Origin: Prostheceraeus crozeri
Lineage: Eukaryota; Platyhelminthes; Polycladida; Euryleptidae
Direction of reading: 5' to 3'
DNA: 64,000 bases
Assembly (NCBI GenBank): GCA_907163375.1
Contig: CAJQUW010010460.1
Span: 1-64,000 of the forward strand
Part shown: piece by piece, positions 1 through 11,357 of the stretch
How the letters are laid out: each line of letters starts with the position of its first letter
Position numbering within the stretch: the stretch's first letter is position 1
The notes under the pieces: generated by a model
What the model was told of the DNA's origin: nothing
Databases searched by the model: none
Seen by the model: only the letters and a program-made list of their open reading frames with translations
Made by a program: the position numbers and the translations under genes

Positions 1-2
1 AA

Positions 3-707
3 TTAAATGATGATGATCTAGTATTAGTTTGTTCAAAAGATTTTCATCAGTTCTTACGACATCGTTCTGCAGCTGTTCATGGAAAATCTGATATGCAACA
101 TTTACCATGTGAAAGGTCAAATCAATTTGATACAGAATGGGCCGTATCTTTATACAGAAAGTGTGTAGAGCCTTTTGGTGGTTTCTTACATGAAACAAGA
201 GTGTTGATGCCTCGCATTATTACTTCGGTTAAATTGGTTGTAGATTATTTAAATGAAGTGATTAATGAGCAACATATTTCATTTTCTGAAAAAGAAGGTA
301 CTTTGTCTCTCACTATAAGTGGAAAAGGTATTGAACTAATTATGGATAAAACTCTAATGGACATTTTGGGTTTTGATCAAAATATCTTTAAAAGTGGTAC
401 TGTAACCAAAGCTAGCGCAGACATGTCGCTATCGCGTCGTATTAACTATTTTCAGATATATTCCAATATTGGTGAAGATGTACGTGTGGGAGATGTTGAA
501 GCTCCATTGCTAGCAATGATACCATACCAGCCAAAAAGCTGCAGTATTTTATCTGAGCATACTTTCAAGAAAGTGCATTATACAAAGCTGAAATCAAACT
601 ACATCCCACAAATTGATATTGCCATTTATGACGATGCTGGTGCGTTGATTCCTTTTCATAAAGATGCTGTGACAAGTATCACACTCCATTTCCGAATGAA
701 GAGTTAA
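3..707 (+). CDS. Polinton structural protein, C-terminal part (paralogue A)
   Basis: The frame is open from the window edge, so this is the 3' part of a longer gene; the first ATG at 93 is internal. The roughly 234 visible residues align in order with the C-terminal half of the P2 protein ending at 53183. Shared landmarks are an LGF motif, an NYFQIY/NHFYIY stretch, a VG-x5-PLL segment, and a final IYDD followed by LHFR just before the stop. The upstream part of this frame also resembles the middle of paralogue B (LRHFVRH-like stretch near 4040-4060). The family is widespread in Polintons next to capsid genes and is probably a virion (penton or minor capsid) component; that role is inference. 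It is followed nine bases later by paralogue B, so this is a tandem duplication. Confidence 0.72.
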   Translation, partial: LNDDDLVLVCSKDFHQFLRHRSAAVHGKSDMQHLPCERSNQFDTEWAVSLYRKCVEPFGGFLHETRVLMPRIITSVKLVVDYLNEVINEQHISFSEKEGTLSLTISGKGIELIMDKTLMDILGFDQNIFKSGTVTKASADMSLSRRINYFQIYSNIGEDVRVGDVEAPLLAMIPYQPKSCSILSEHTFKKVHYTKLKSNYIPQIDIAIYDDAGALIPFHKDAVTSITLHFRMKS

Positions 708-716
708 TGCAAACGT

Positions 717-3700
717 ATGCTAATATATTTTTCCAATGTGAATAATATGGAAAGTGAAAATAAGGACTCGTTTCTAATCTACTTGCCCAGTAATGCTTCT
801 ATGAATAAATTTCCCAAAAATAAACCATCAGACTATCGAGTAGAATTAAATCGGCCACTGCATTTAGAAGGTGAATGGGAGGTTGGCGTTTCTAGTATTT
901 GCTATGATAGCAATATTCAGAATGTGAATGATTTGGAAGAAATGATATTGACTCCTCGCACCCATGATGGAATAACGATGAATAATGCATTTCAGTTCCC
1001 ATACAATTTAACATCAGATGGAAAGTGGAACTATGAATGGATTCAGATAAAATCAGATTCTTATGAGCCATTTGGGAATGAGAAAATTATTAAGGCATTC
1101 AACAGTGGTAATACTTCCATCATGAAGAATAAAAATCAGAAAGCTTATGAGTTTACTATCTATCATTGGAGTGGGAGACAGTTCCTCCGCTTTCATTCTT
1201 TTACTAAAGGTCTTACGCTGAGGTTGGATAGTGAATTCTATCCACATCTTGGTTTTGGTCATGGACTACATCTAACGTCAATTGCTACTGCAAATGTTAG
1301 AAAAGTTTATTCAAATCGAATCAACAAATCACACCCAAACAACACATCAACACAATCACACAACCCCACAAAAAACAACAACTAGCACAACACAACCACA
1401 CACGACAGCACGCAAGCACATAGCACACAAAGCACAAAACACCAACGCACAACACATAAACAACAAACACAGCCATAAGGACACACAAAGTAGCAACACG
1501 CACACACCTATCACAAAAAGACACCTAACACACACAAACGACAGTAGCACCCAAGTACAGCAGCACAAACAACAAAAGCACAACCCAAACCACACATCAA
1601 CACACAAGAACAACCCCATCACAGACATATCACAAAGTACAAGCACACCCACAACAATAGCACACACAAAAACAGCACACTATCACACCCGACAAAAAGT
1701 ACGCAGCCCAATAGCACACACAGTCACTAGCAACACCTCCACCAACAGCACTACTGGCACAACTACAAACAACAAAAAACACACACACCACACACAAATA
1801 CACCTAACAACACAGTAGCAACAAATAGCAAAACACACAAAACCCAAGTAGCACCAATGGACACGCCTAACACACACCAACTCACACAACACACAACCAG
1901 CACAAACAACATAAACAAAAAACAAACAACAGCTATCACCACAACAAGCAACTACACACACACAGCACGCAGCACAACCCACATCTAGCTACATAAGCAA
2001 CAAACACCCCCCCCATAAGAAAAACAAACAAACACCGACTACAACACAAGCACAAAAGTATCAACACAAAAACCCAAAAACCGCAACAACCAACCAAACC
2101 CAAAAAGCAGCACCACCAAAAGCACCACAGCATACACACCGACAGCACAACCAAAGCACAAGCCACTGAACACAAGACATCTTAGCACACGCACAGCACA
2201 ACACACAACACCACACACACACACAATAACAAAAACAAGCACGGACTCACACACCACAAACAACCACTAAAAGCCACCAAAGCAGCCACCAAGCACAACC
2301 CACATAGCAACGACAACGATAACAACAACATGCAATAACACTAGCACACAAACCAAAACATAGCCACATCAGTAGCACATAACCATCCGCACAGCACAGC
2401 ACTAGCACCATCAAACAAACACCGAACAACAACTAGCCAGCACTAAAACACAAGCACATAACACAACTAATACCACATAGCATACACAGCGGAAAGCACA
2501 ACAAATCAGACCCAACACCACCAACACACGACAAAAACACAACACATCCACACAGTGAAAGCACACACAAGCACACAAAACCACACCACACATAATAGCT
2601 AACAACCAATAGCACCATCAACACATTAAAAACCAATAAACACCAACAACTCAGCACACAAGCACACACAACGCACAACACAAAGCCAAAACACACCACC
2701 TAACACATCAACACCAAAAGCAACAAACATAAACCAAACGCAACCAACTACAACACACAGCAACAAACAAAAGCAACAACAAAGCATCACAAGCACCAAA
2801 CAACACACAAACACATCACAACCAAATCCCAACAAACAACAACAAACAAAATAATAGCACACCGGCCAAACCTAATACAGCACCACAACACTACAATCAC
2901 ACAAAAGCACACACAACCCTTAGCACGAATAAAGCACATAGCACACACAAACAAACACCCACAAAAACAACACACACCACCCCCCATCTTTACCAAAAAC
3001 AAACACACAAGTAGCACAACACATAAAACAAATAACAAAACAACACACACACACAACAACCATCACTATCACTGCAACAACATAAACCCAAACAAACAAA
3101 CCCCAAAACACAAGCCACACAATACAAGTAGCACAACACCAAAGCAAATCCCACAACAAACAGCCCGCACTTATAAAAACACACTAGCACCATGCACTAA
3201 CCAACTTACAAAACTACCCCAACCTACCACTAACACAGTAGCAACAAACAACATATTAACAACAAGCACAGACAAACAACCATACCCAACAATAACTAGA
3301 CCAACAGCACACCAAACACAACAGCACAACGCAACCCCAAAACAAACCAGCACAAGTAGCACACAGCACACAACCAACTACAACACACGTATCAAAATCC
3401 ACAACACAAAACCCCCCCTCAACAAACCAGCACCTAATGCACACCAAACACACAAACCACAACACACACACCCCAACAACTCCACATAGCACAAAAACAA
3501 ACACTCAAGCACACATACACAACACACCGCACTACCATACACACACCAAACTACAGCAAAAACGAAAAACACACCCACACACAACACCCCCACAACACAC
3601 CCCAAACAACCCAGCACAAAAAAACCCCCCCCAAGCCCCAAACATAGCACAAGCTACAACTAATACACAAACGAACAGCCCCAAACACAAACAACACACA

Positions 3701-4498
3701 AGCACGAACACAACACAAACCACCCCCCCCACACAATCCCCACAATGCCCAACACACCCAACCACAATAGCACACACCACCACAACACAACACACAAATC
3801 ACAATCAACTAAAATTTCATTATAGATTTAAAATATTTGATGAAGATGTTGTAGAATGCGAAGAACGCATCATTTTGAAAAAGCGTGGTGTTCAACCTTT
3901 ATCACTTATTGAGTTAGTAAAACGATGGAATGAGACTGTGGGTAAGAAGTATGGAGAGAAAATTATGGCGGACAAAAATAAGTTGGTTATTCAGAAATAT
4001 AATGACAAACTTACAGTTTATTTCTCTCCAACCTTGCGTCATTTTGTAAGACATTATACACCTATTATTGGAAGCGGTGTGGTGTATGCTTCTCATGAAT
4101 ATCACACTAAAGCTGATTCAGTTAATGATGAATGGTGGGTGGACATCTATGGCGATCGCATCAAGAAAATTTACCAGTCTTATGAAGAATCTAAAGTTGC
4201 TATCAATATAATGCCGCGTCTATATCATACAGTTGAAAGCTTCATTCATGTAGTAAATCCTTATATACAACAGAAGTTGAAGCATGTGATGAAAAGTAAA
4301 TATGATGTAAAGACACACCACATTTCGTTTTCAATTGAAAATCAACGCGTTGTTCTGAAACTGGGTGATGACATTCAATGTCAATTGAGTAAAAATTTGA
4401 AAAAACTCTTTGGTTTTCAATGCTACAAACTTGTTTGCTGCTGCGCATACACGATTGGTATAGAAACAACCATGACAACCTTGATAAACATGACATAG
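717..4498 (+). pseudogene. Polinton structural protein paralogue B, split by an A/C-rich tract
   Basis: The N-terminal part (717 to about 1321) has the family signature: a PSNAS motif near the start, then a GEWEVGV motif about 50 residues later, matching PSNA and GDWEVAL in the P2 gene at 51549. After the P2-like middle region the frame runs into 2.5 kb of A/C-rich low-complexity DNA. Recognisable protein resumes at about 3807 (HYRFKIFD) and continues through the FSPTLRHFVRH and KKLFGFQ regions that align with paralogue A and P2, then decays after about 4420. The C-terminal IYDD...LHFR end is not found, so the gene is both interrupted and truncated. Whether the tract was inserted or expanded in place, or is an assembly artefact, cannot be told here. 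An AATAAA at about 4863 could serve this strand. Confidence 0.7.
1322..3806. repeat. A/C-rich low-complexity tract
   Basis: About 2.5 kb in which the plus strand is almost only A and C, with scattered TAGCAC words and very few G or T. There is no regular unit I can define; it reads as a drifting CA-rich and CAA-rich mixture. Long minus-strand frames full of Cys, Val and Leu are a by-product of composition and are not genes. It lies inside a Polinton structural gene between two segments that are continuous in the homologue at 51549-53183. Confidence 0.9.
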
Positions 4499-5073
4499 CA
4501 CCTTTACATTCAAAAGTGATTTATTCTACCTATTTCGGTTGGTGAGAAAAAAGAATACCATTTTACGTGATTTCATTCATGAATACAACGCTTCATATGG
4601 AATAGTCGAGAAGATGTTTGAAATCTATTTTCTATCATCTCCCTTCGTCAAACAAACTAACCTCTCTATTGCTATCAAATTAACCAATGGTTTACAAGAG
4701 TGCATCCATGTGAAAAGATACTAAATACCCTCATAACGTTAGTGTTTCGGAAAACAAAGTGAAGTCTTTATACAACATTTATTGAAATGATGTACATTAA
4801 TGTGAAGCAATAGACTTTATAACAACATCCACTGTTAAATATATTACATGAGGACGCACTTCAATAAACATTGTTATATACTAAAAGTCTTTTTACTCGT
4901 GAAGGGTGGAAATATACAGGGATAGGAAAAATGTCTTTCAGTGGAAAAGTCATCACATGGGGAATGTAACAAATGTGGACACATATCACAAAGGAAAAAA
5001 CAATCTCATGCGATACATAAAACAACAATGTTTATCTACAGAAATCAACATCAAAATACTAAGTTAAGGATGA
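4499..5073. other. Gene-end spacer with convergent poly(A) signals
   Basis: Between the plus-strand structural gene and the minus-strand polymerase there is no supported coding sequence. A 61-codon frame at 4539-4724 has no recognisable similarity. AATAAA at about 4863 (plus) and its complement TTTATT at about 4784 (minus AATAAA) fit convergent transcript ends. Confidence 0.5.
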
Positions 5074-7402
5074 TTATGCTAAGACGTCTCCTGAATGTGG
5101 TAGTGTGAGTTTAATTCTTTTGGGTGGTGGTATGTTTGTGTCAGGATGTCCTTGTGGAAGAGATATGTTGTGTTCTAACCAGCACCTCTTATCCTCCCAT
5201 GCTGAAAGCGCCCGTTTCCTAAAAGTATGAGTTTTGATCTCATGCGACTTAGATTTAAAGAATTTCATATAGACAAACGTTATATTTTTATATCTGTAGG
5301 CTTTCCTGAAATCTTATGTTCATATTTTACATGGATTTTGATATGCCTTTAGCGCGCTTATAATTCTATCGTCGCTATCCTTTAATTTTCATACTGTACA
5401 TTTTTGGACGGAGGAGAATCATTTCAGAGCTATCCCTATCCCTGCTGTCTCGATACCTTAAAGCAGCCAAGTTTTTGCCTTAGGTTTTGATGGAGTAGAG
5501 TGGATGATCAGCAGGATAATTTGATGTATCAAAATTACTTTCTAAAAGATTTTCTACTCTCATTGAAATTTAAAATCTTTTTGCGTGGTTAAGACCTAAA
5601 AGAAAAACTATCTGTATCACCACCCAACAAACGAACTCTTTACGAGAGGACAAGGTTTTAAGTAATTTTATAAAAGAGTTGGTACATTTCAAGCTTTGAT
5701 AATCTAGTACAGCTTGACAATATAGATGGTTTGGCACAACACAACTTCAGATTTTATCAATTTTAACACTCCTATAAGGCCCATCGATAATGTCTCTTAT
5801 CGATTGAATAGAGGTGATGAGACCAATTTGTGATCTTTGAAATCATCATTAACTAGTTTGTAGTTTACGCGCTTTCTAACATCCCTCCATCGTCTTACCA
5901 AATAGACCTGTTGTTTCTTATATTTATAAAATCTTTTCAAAATTATTTTGGGCTAGTGCACGTTTCTGGCTGTTGCTATCAATATATGGTTTGAGGAAGG
6001 CTTTCTGACTAAATTTAATAATGCGGTGAACTCTTTTTAAAATCATACCCATTTCTAAATAAAATTTTAAGATGCTAAAGTGGACTAGATAGTTTTCTTT
6101 ATCATACTGGGTGAGTAAAATTTTGCGCAAAGGCTTATAGAGTCGGTTGGCCGCATGATACAAAATCTTTATTGAAATAGTTTTCATAAAGTCGGAAAAC
6201 ATATCTTTGGTCACATTACCTGATTCGGGTGCGAGTGGAAAATCCACGGTTTTATATGTTTTTTTTTAATATTTAATTTGGATTAGATTAGGATCTATCT
6301 CAAAATAAGTACCCCAATCACCTTCATCTGGAATTGCTAGTAATGTTGAAGGGTTGGAGAAATGTTGAATTTCACTATCATACTAACCAGCTAAACTCAG
6401 AGTGAGGTACGGTTTGGATAATGAACTACCATACAAATTATTTTGGTCATAATACTTCAGATGAGTCTGGTCATTGCCTTCTGTTTCAGATTTTAACCTA
6501 TGTTTATTTACAAATGTGAGACCACCGCGAATTCCTCGCTCAAATAAATTATACATCTCTGGATCTTGTAAGAGATGAATGGTCTCATCACCATCATTTT
6601 AAAAGCAGACTTAAATGACATGGCTGGCAGACTGACAAAGTGGACGGGATCTAACTTATCTTCTTCTAAAGCCACTCGTCGAAACTCCTGAAATACATCA
6701 GCCAGCAAAAATACATCTAACTTAAGGTAGGCAATCATATATTCACCAAATGTATGGCAGTCAAATTTATCCATGCATCTTGTGCATGATCATAATCTTC
6801 GGTCTTACATTCTGCGCCGGTCAAATCATTTTTAAATTTATCTATGGGCGGAAGAGAAGTCTCGCCGAGTTTACTAATCGCATCAAAAATGCATATGGAA
6901 AGACGCCTTTTTCCGTGTGATGACTTCAATCGGTAGATTTGGGTATTGTTTTCTTAAGATTTTGTGTTAGTGAAGAGCTTTAGATTTTTGCACGAGAGAG
7001 GCCATGATGCCATCATAAATTGGAAGGAATTCTAAAAAATTTTATATCAAAATAGAACCGTCCTTATTTTCTTTTTAGTTTTAAATCGACAGAGGCCAAC
7101 TTTTGCTGACATGGCAATAAACTTCTCTCTCGTTTGCGCTATTACATCAAGCTTCCACTCTTTCATTTGACTAAACCTCCTTTTATTTATCATATGGCTG
7201 TCGTAGCCCTTGAAATATGGAACATGACGGGTTAATGTACGCCGCTTCAGCCTCAGCGAAAATTACACATTTTGAACTAGAGAAAGTGCGTTTCAAAATT
7301 TACCATGATGTGATCATAGGTCGGCGCAACTTTCTAATCTTATCATCGTCAATGTTTTCCTACATTTGGGGCAAACGTTGCAACTATCAAATTTTGGCTT
7401 GA

Positions 7403-8282
7403 TCATCTGCTGTCATATGCAATGATCGGCGATAGAGTTCACCAATCATAAAATAAAACCTAAAAAAAAAAACATAAAAAAAAACAAACATATAAACAAT
7501 AAAAATATAAAAAATAAAATAAAGAGCAGGAGCTACGCAAGAGAAAGAAAAACACAACCCCCCACCCCCCACCCTCCCCCCCCCCCTACCCCCCACCGAC
7601 CCCCCCCCCCTCCAACTCCCCCCCGCCATCCACGCCCCGCTCCACGCCACCCCCCCCACACCCCCCCCCCCACCCCCCCCACCCCCCCCCCCTCACCCCC
7701 TCACCGCACAACCCCCCCCCCCCCCCGCCGCCCCCCTCCCCCCCCACCCCTCCCCCCCTACCAGCCCCCCCCACTCCCCCGACCCCCACCGCCCCCCCTC
7801 CCCCCTACACCCCCACCTCCTCACCCTCCCCCCCATCTCCCCCCCCCCCCATCCCACGCCACCCCACGCCCCTCCCCCATCGTCCCAGGCCACCCCCCCC
7901 CCCCCACCCCCCCGCCCCCTCCCCTCCCTCCCTCCCCACACCCCCACCCCCTAAAACACCACCCCCCCCGCCCCCCCCCCCCACCCCCCCACCCACCCCA
8001 TCCCACCCTCCCCCCCCCCCCCACCCCCCACCCCCCCCCCCCCACCCCCCCCCTCCCTCCCTCTTCCAATCACCCCTCCACACCCCTCTCCCCCCCCCCC
8101 CCCTCCCCCCACTCCCCCCCCTGTGCCACCTCCCACACCCCCCCCTCACCCCCACCCCCCACCCCAACTCCACCCTTCCCCCGTTCCCACTCCCGCCCCC
8201 TGCGGCGCCCCCGGCCCCCCACCCCGCCACCTTCCCTCGCCCACCGACACTACCTCCCCACACGAGCACCACATCCTTCACC
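7403..8282. repeat. C-rich (poly-C/CCCCA) low-complexity tract
   Basis: From about 7555 to 8260 the plus strand is mostly C with scattered A, T and a few G. It is preceded by an A-rich stretch (about 7450-7550). It falls between the Exo I and Exo II parts of the PolB gene. Gly-rich minus-strand and Pro-rich plus-strand frames here are composition artefacts. The complement is extremely G-rich and could form G-quadruplexes. An assembly or sequencing artefact is possible. Confidence 0.9.
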
Positions 8283-9737
8283 CCACAAATATTGCAAATT
8301 TTACAGCCTGTTCGAGGAATTGTAGGAATTGGTAAATACAATCCTCACCTTGCCAGACGCGCATTATATTTTGCCTACTCCTAAAGTGATCATGCCATAC
8401 TTCATAGCAGGAAATGGCTGCTGGTCGATGGATGTTATCATCGATATAGCATTCGATGTCAGCATAGATGACACGAAGAGGACTTAGTTCATCACCATTC
8501 TCTCTATATGAAAACTCCTTATCTTTGGGCATGCGTTCCATTTGCAGTTTACCTCGCTTACACCACTCATAATGAGTTTCAAATTTAGTTTTCCTCCTAA
8601 AGTGGCGAATACATCTGTCGCAGTAATATAACTCTCTACTCGAGTTTTCTAAGTGGTGGTATAAGCGAGAGATTTTGGGAATACCGCAGTAGTGCCATTC
8701 CTCACTATCATCCTGTTTTACTAATAACAGGTTTACTGTACGTTCATAACAACTCGAACGCGAGTTGTAGCGCACACCCTTCAATCTTTTTTCCCAAACA
8801 TGGAGAACTATTTTAATGTTGTTCAATTTTTCAAATTTTTCTATATCTTTAATTTTCATATCGTCACTATTACAGTCATCGAAGTTTAATTCATTCTCCC
8901 ACTGCCTATAGCTATATGTGCGATTTCGATTCGCATTGATGTCATTATAGTGGAGAATGGAGAGGACAGCATATTTAAAACATTGCGATTCGCAATCGAC
9001 ATTGATGACTGCTGTTTTGTTTTTTAAATTTTTTGGAAGTTTAAAGGAGCCTCGACCACTATGATTTCCTAATAGACTGATTTTAAATAAGGCGGACTCA
9101 ATGCCGTCAAAAATGAGACCGCTATCGCGCTCGTTAAATTTATCAATATTTAATTTTAATCCTTGGATGTGAAAATTTATCCAAGACTCATAGTCTACAA
9201 CCTCGGTTGCAGGAGAGGAGGGTATGTGAAACTCTAACCTCTCTATTATTTGTCCAGTATGGTGGTCGATTTTTACATATTTTATTTTAAGATAGATGAG
9301 CGCCTTCATCCTAAAATTGTCTAAATTGTTGAAGAGCGCTTCTATCAATGATGAATTTTGATGAAACCATTCCTCAAAGTTAGCAATGGTTTCTGAGGAG
9401 TCCATCTGGTAGTTCCTCACTAAATTATTTATGGACACCTCAGTGAGTCGGATAGAGGAGGTACCGTTGGTGTAGGTATCGTTCGTGTGTGTATGTTGAA
9501 GTCTGTGCGAAGATAGTTCAAAACGTGTCTCGAAAGACTGAATGCACAAGTCGCAAGAAAAGGAGACATCGTTAACAGAATCATCCCTACCTTCGGAGAT
9601 TGATGCCGGCTTAGGTCGACAAACACCTCGCTTGATGTGTCGGGTGAGATCCCATTTCCTCGTGAAGATGTGCCCACAGTCAGCACATTCCCACTCGTTG
9701 CCATATCGCGACAGTTCTGAGCTGGAACTCGCATCAC

Positions 9738-9796
9738 CTGAAAGAGAAATCATTCTATCATCTCTGTTCAAGTCTCAGTGTAGTGTTACAACCTAC
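9738..9796 (-). other. Putative intron 2 of PolB (59 nt)
   Basis: On the minus strand the donor is GTAGGT at 9796-9791 and the acceptor is TTTCTCTTTCAG ending at 9738. The codon split across the junction keeps the frame into the finger-containing exon that starts at 9737. An unspliced start inside this intron (9771) is the alternative. Confidence 0.65.
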
Positions 9797-9857
9797 CTTG
9801 ACTCAATAACTCTAAACTTTCCTCGAGAAGAGAGGGCGTTGGTGATGAAGTTGATGC

Positions 9858-9924
9858 CTGAAATTGAGGAAGATGCTATTAGTCACACGTTTGAGGGAGA
9901 TGAGAGAGGAAATCTTTAACTTAC
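9858..9924 (-). other. Putative intron 1 of PolB (67 nt)
   Basis: On the minus strand GTAAGT follows the ATG at 9927-9925 directly and a pyrimidine-rich stretch ends in CAG at 9860-9858. Removing it leaves a 61-nt exon (9857-9797) in frame with the main polymerase exon once intron 2 is also removed. Confidence 0.65.
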
Positions 9925-10032
9925 CATTTTAATGAAATATGATCAGACAGAATAATAGTCAAAGAGAGAGATCGTGCGTTCGTCACTTGTATGATTCACA
10001 GATTAAATGAAATGATATGAATGTCACTTTGC

Positions 10033-10039
10033 TTATATA
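10033..10039 (-). promoter_or_regulatory. TATA box for PolB
   Basis: TATATAA on the minus strand, about 105 bases upstream of the PolB ATG at 9927. The same heptamer precedes other small Polinton genes in the window. Confidence 0.55.
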
Positions 10040-10152
10040 CTTTCATTCTCTTCATTCATTGGATGTTCATTCTGATTGGCTGCTTGTGTATACTTTAGAA
10101 TTAGAAAAATGTTAAAGTTATCATTATTCAAAGTCAGCATTTCAAAGGCAAC

Positions 10153-10608
10153 ATGACAAGTCCTCCAACAACGCCAAATACCGCATTGGAGTTCTCCTCT
10201 CCATGCACATCAGCAAAGGTGCTCGTTACACCAAATGCACCAAGAAAGGCGAAGGTGGAGAAGGTGTACCGACTGGACAATATACGAAAGTTATCATTAC
10301 CAGCGGACGAGGAAGAGGAGAGTGTATGTGAGAAGGAGTGTCCCGACTTAACAGGCGTGAGGTGGAAGTATCTCCAGTACGATACTGACGATGTGATGGA
10401 GATCACCAGCACGAAATTCCTCCACCAATTATGGGAGTGGTACACCCCTAACTCCCAGCCACGAACTATGGCAGAGTGGGAGTATATTGATAAAGTGAGG
10501 CTTGCAGTGGAAGAACGATTAAAGCAACTGAACTGTTTTTGTTATCTATGTGAAGCCAGACTCTGGGACGATATTGACGATGAAGACCTTTTGAAATACA
10601 TGCCATAA
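10153..10608 (+). CDS. Small Polinton protein, divergent from PolB
   Basis: A 151-residue frame starting at the ATG that opens with MTSPPTTPNT. It has an acidic middle (DEEEESVCEKE), a basic N-terminal patch (NAPRKAKVEKVY) and a Cys pair near the C terminus (CFCYLCEARLW). It is homologous to the frame at 53669-53974 in P2: both have NAPRK followed by a short gap and a Tyr, an acidic stretch, and SQPR near a Trp-rich helix. Function is unknown. It is transcribed divergently from PolB across about 225 bases. A run of AATAAA immediately follows the stop (about 10606-10616). Confidence 0.68.
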   Translation: MTSPPTTPNTALEFSSPCTSAKVLVTPNAPRKAKVEKVYRLDNIRKLSLPADEEEESVCEKECPDLTGVRWKYLQYDTDDVMEITSTKFLHQLWEWYTPNSQPRTMAEWEYIDKVRLAVEERLKQLNCFCYLCEARLWDDIDDEDLLKYMP

Positions 10609-11160
10609 TAAATGTTTATTTCGTATTATCTTTGCTTTCATACTGACTTACTTGAATGGGGCTTCAGTGGATGATTTAACCATGTATACATTTTCATTTG
10701 GAAATAGTAGCACGCTTAGTCTAACTTGTAAATCTTATAACATTTCATATGGGCGATGATGGTAGATGAAATAGTGTCAGATAAAATTAAGATAGCTTAC
10801 ACTTCTGATACAGGGATAGCAATCGACTGCGATCCATGTGTAAAGAGCTTGTTAGACTACGGAAGAGAGAAGTGTGTTATGTTGCGTGTGGCGCGTGAGT
10901 GTCCTCCCATTTCATTCCATTCATCAATTCGTCTCATTGATAGAGACAGGTAGAACTCATGGTTCTCATAACGTATGCAATGGAAAGTTTTAGGCAACCT
11001 TCGACAGTTGGCTAAATGTCGCCCTGGCGCGAATGCATACTACGTTGAGACAGAGGCAATCACTTGCAAACATGACGCAGAGAGGTTTAACAAGATTGAC
11101 CATTGCCGAATGTCCCTTGCGGTATACATAGCTACGGGTTTCACCGCCGCCCTTTACAGG
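10609..11160. other. Spacer in P1 with a repeated module
   Basis: No gene is supported. The stretch 10860-10930 (around TGTTGCGTGTGGCGC) matches modules in P2 at 53183, 55690-55760 and, inverted, about 43670-43740. It is therefore a Polinton subterminal repeat rather than coding sequence. Short frames at 10756 and 10975 have no recognisable similarity. Confidence 0.5.
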
Positions 11161-11162
11161 AA

Positions 11163-11342
11163 CGCCCGTCGAAAGGAAGTATTACACCGAACTTCATTTG
11201 CGACGTTCAAGTTGACTGATAGCAGATTCAACTTAATGATAGTATTCGCCAGTCCGAAGACTGCCCAGGGCAAACCGCGAGGAGGTTCTATCATGTCTTG
11301 CCCCATGGTGGCCCTTAAGAGAGCCGATGGTTCGTTCTCGGG
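11163..11342. repeat. Segment nearly identical to 54181-54360 in P2
   Basis: About 170 bases beginning near CGAAAGGAAGTATTACACCG are almost identical to P2 54181-54358, with only a handful of substitutions. A third partial copy lies at 54680-54748. The neighbouring Polinton proteins are far more diverged, so this block has been exchanged or moved recently, or is under separate constraint. Confidence 0.75.
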
Positions 11343-11357
11343 GTGTGTGGTAGGGAC

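Larger units (their letters stand above)
5074..9927 (-). pseudogene. POLB: Protein-primed family B DNA polymerase (Polinton PolB), broken
   Basis: This is the replicative polymerase of Polinton P1, read leftwards from an ATG at 9927-9925. The 5' end has two apparent introns (9924-9858 and 9796-9738). The large exon carries two N-terminal C2H2/C2HC-type fingers (about residues 29-51 and 73-93 of the frame starting at 9771), a third Cys/His cluster near 384-404, and the Exo I motif ADIECY near 437-442. C-rich DNA then intervenes. Beyond it come an Exo II-like FKGYDSHMI near 7200-7180, a segment containing LKLDVFLLADVF (6774-6508), a palm segment with YLVHFSILKFYL and KPYIDSN (6247-5924, around motif B), and the usual basic C-terminal tail SKSHEIKT...RKRALSAWEDKRCW (5268-5074). 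Multiple frame breaks separate these blocks. Intact family members are about 1,000-1,200 residues. Function is lost in this copy. Confidence 0.88.

Noticed and set aside
1321..3808. Many minus-strand ORFs rich in Cys, Val and Leu
   Set aside because: They are translations of G/T-rich low-complexity DNA and have no domain structure.
4539..4724. 61-codon ORF after paralogue B as its missing C terminus
   Set aside because: It lacks the IYDD and LHFR landmarks and shows no alignment to the homologues.
7387..8341. Gly-rich and Pro-rich ORFs on both strands
   Set aside because: They arise from the C-rich tract; the composition alone explains them.
9542..9919. Plus-strand ORF opposite the PolB 5' end
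   Set aside because: Antisense shadow of PolB exons and introns; no recognisable protein.
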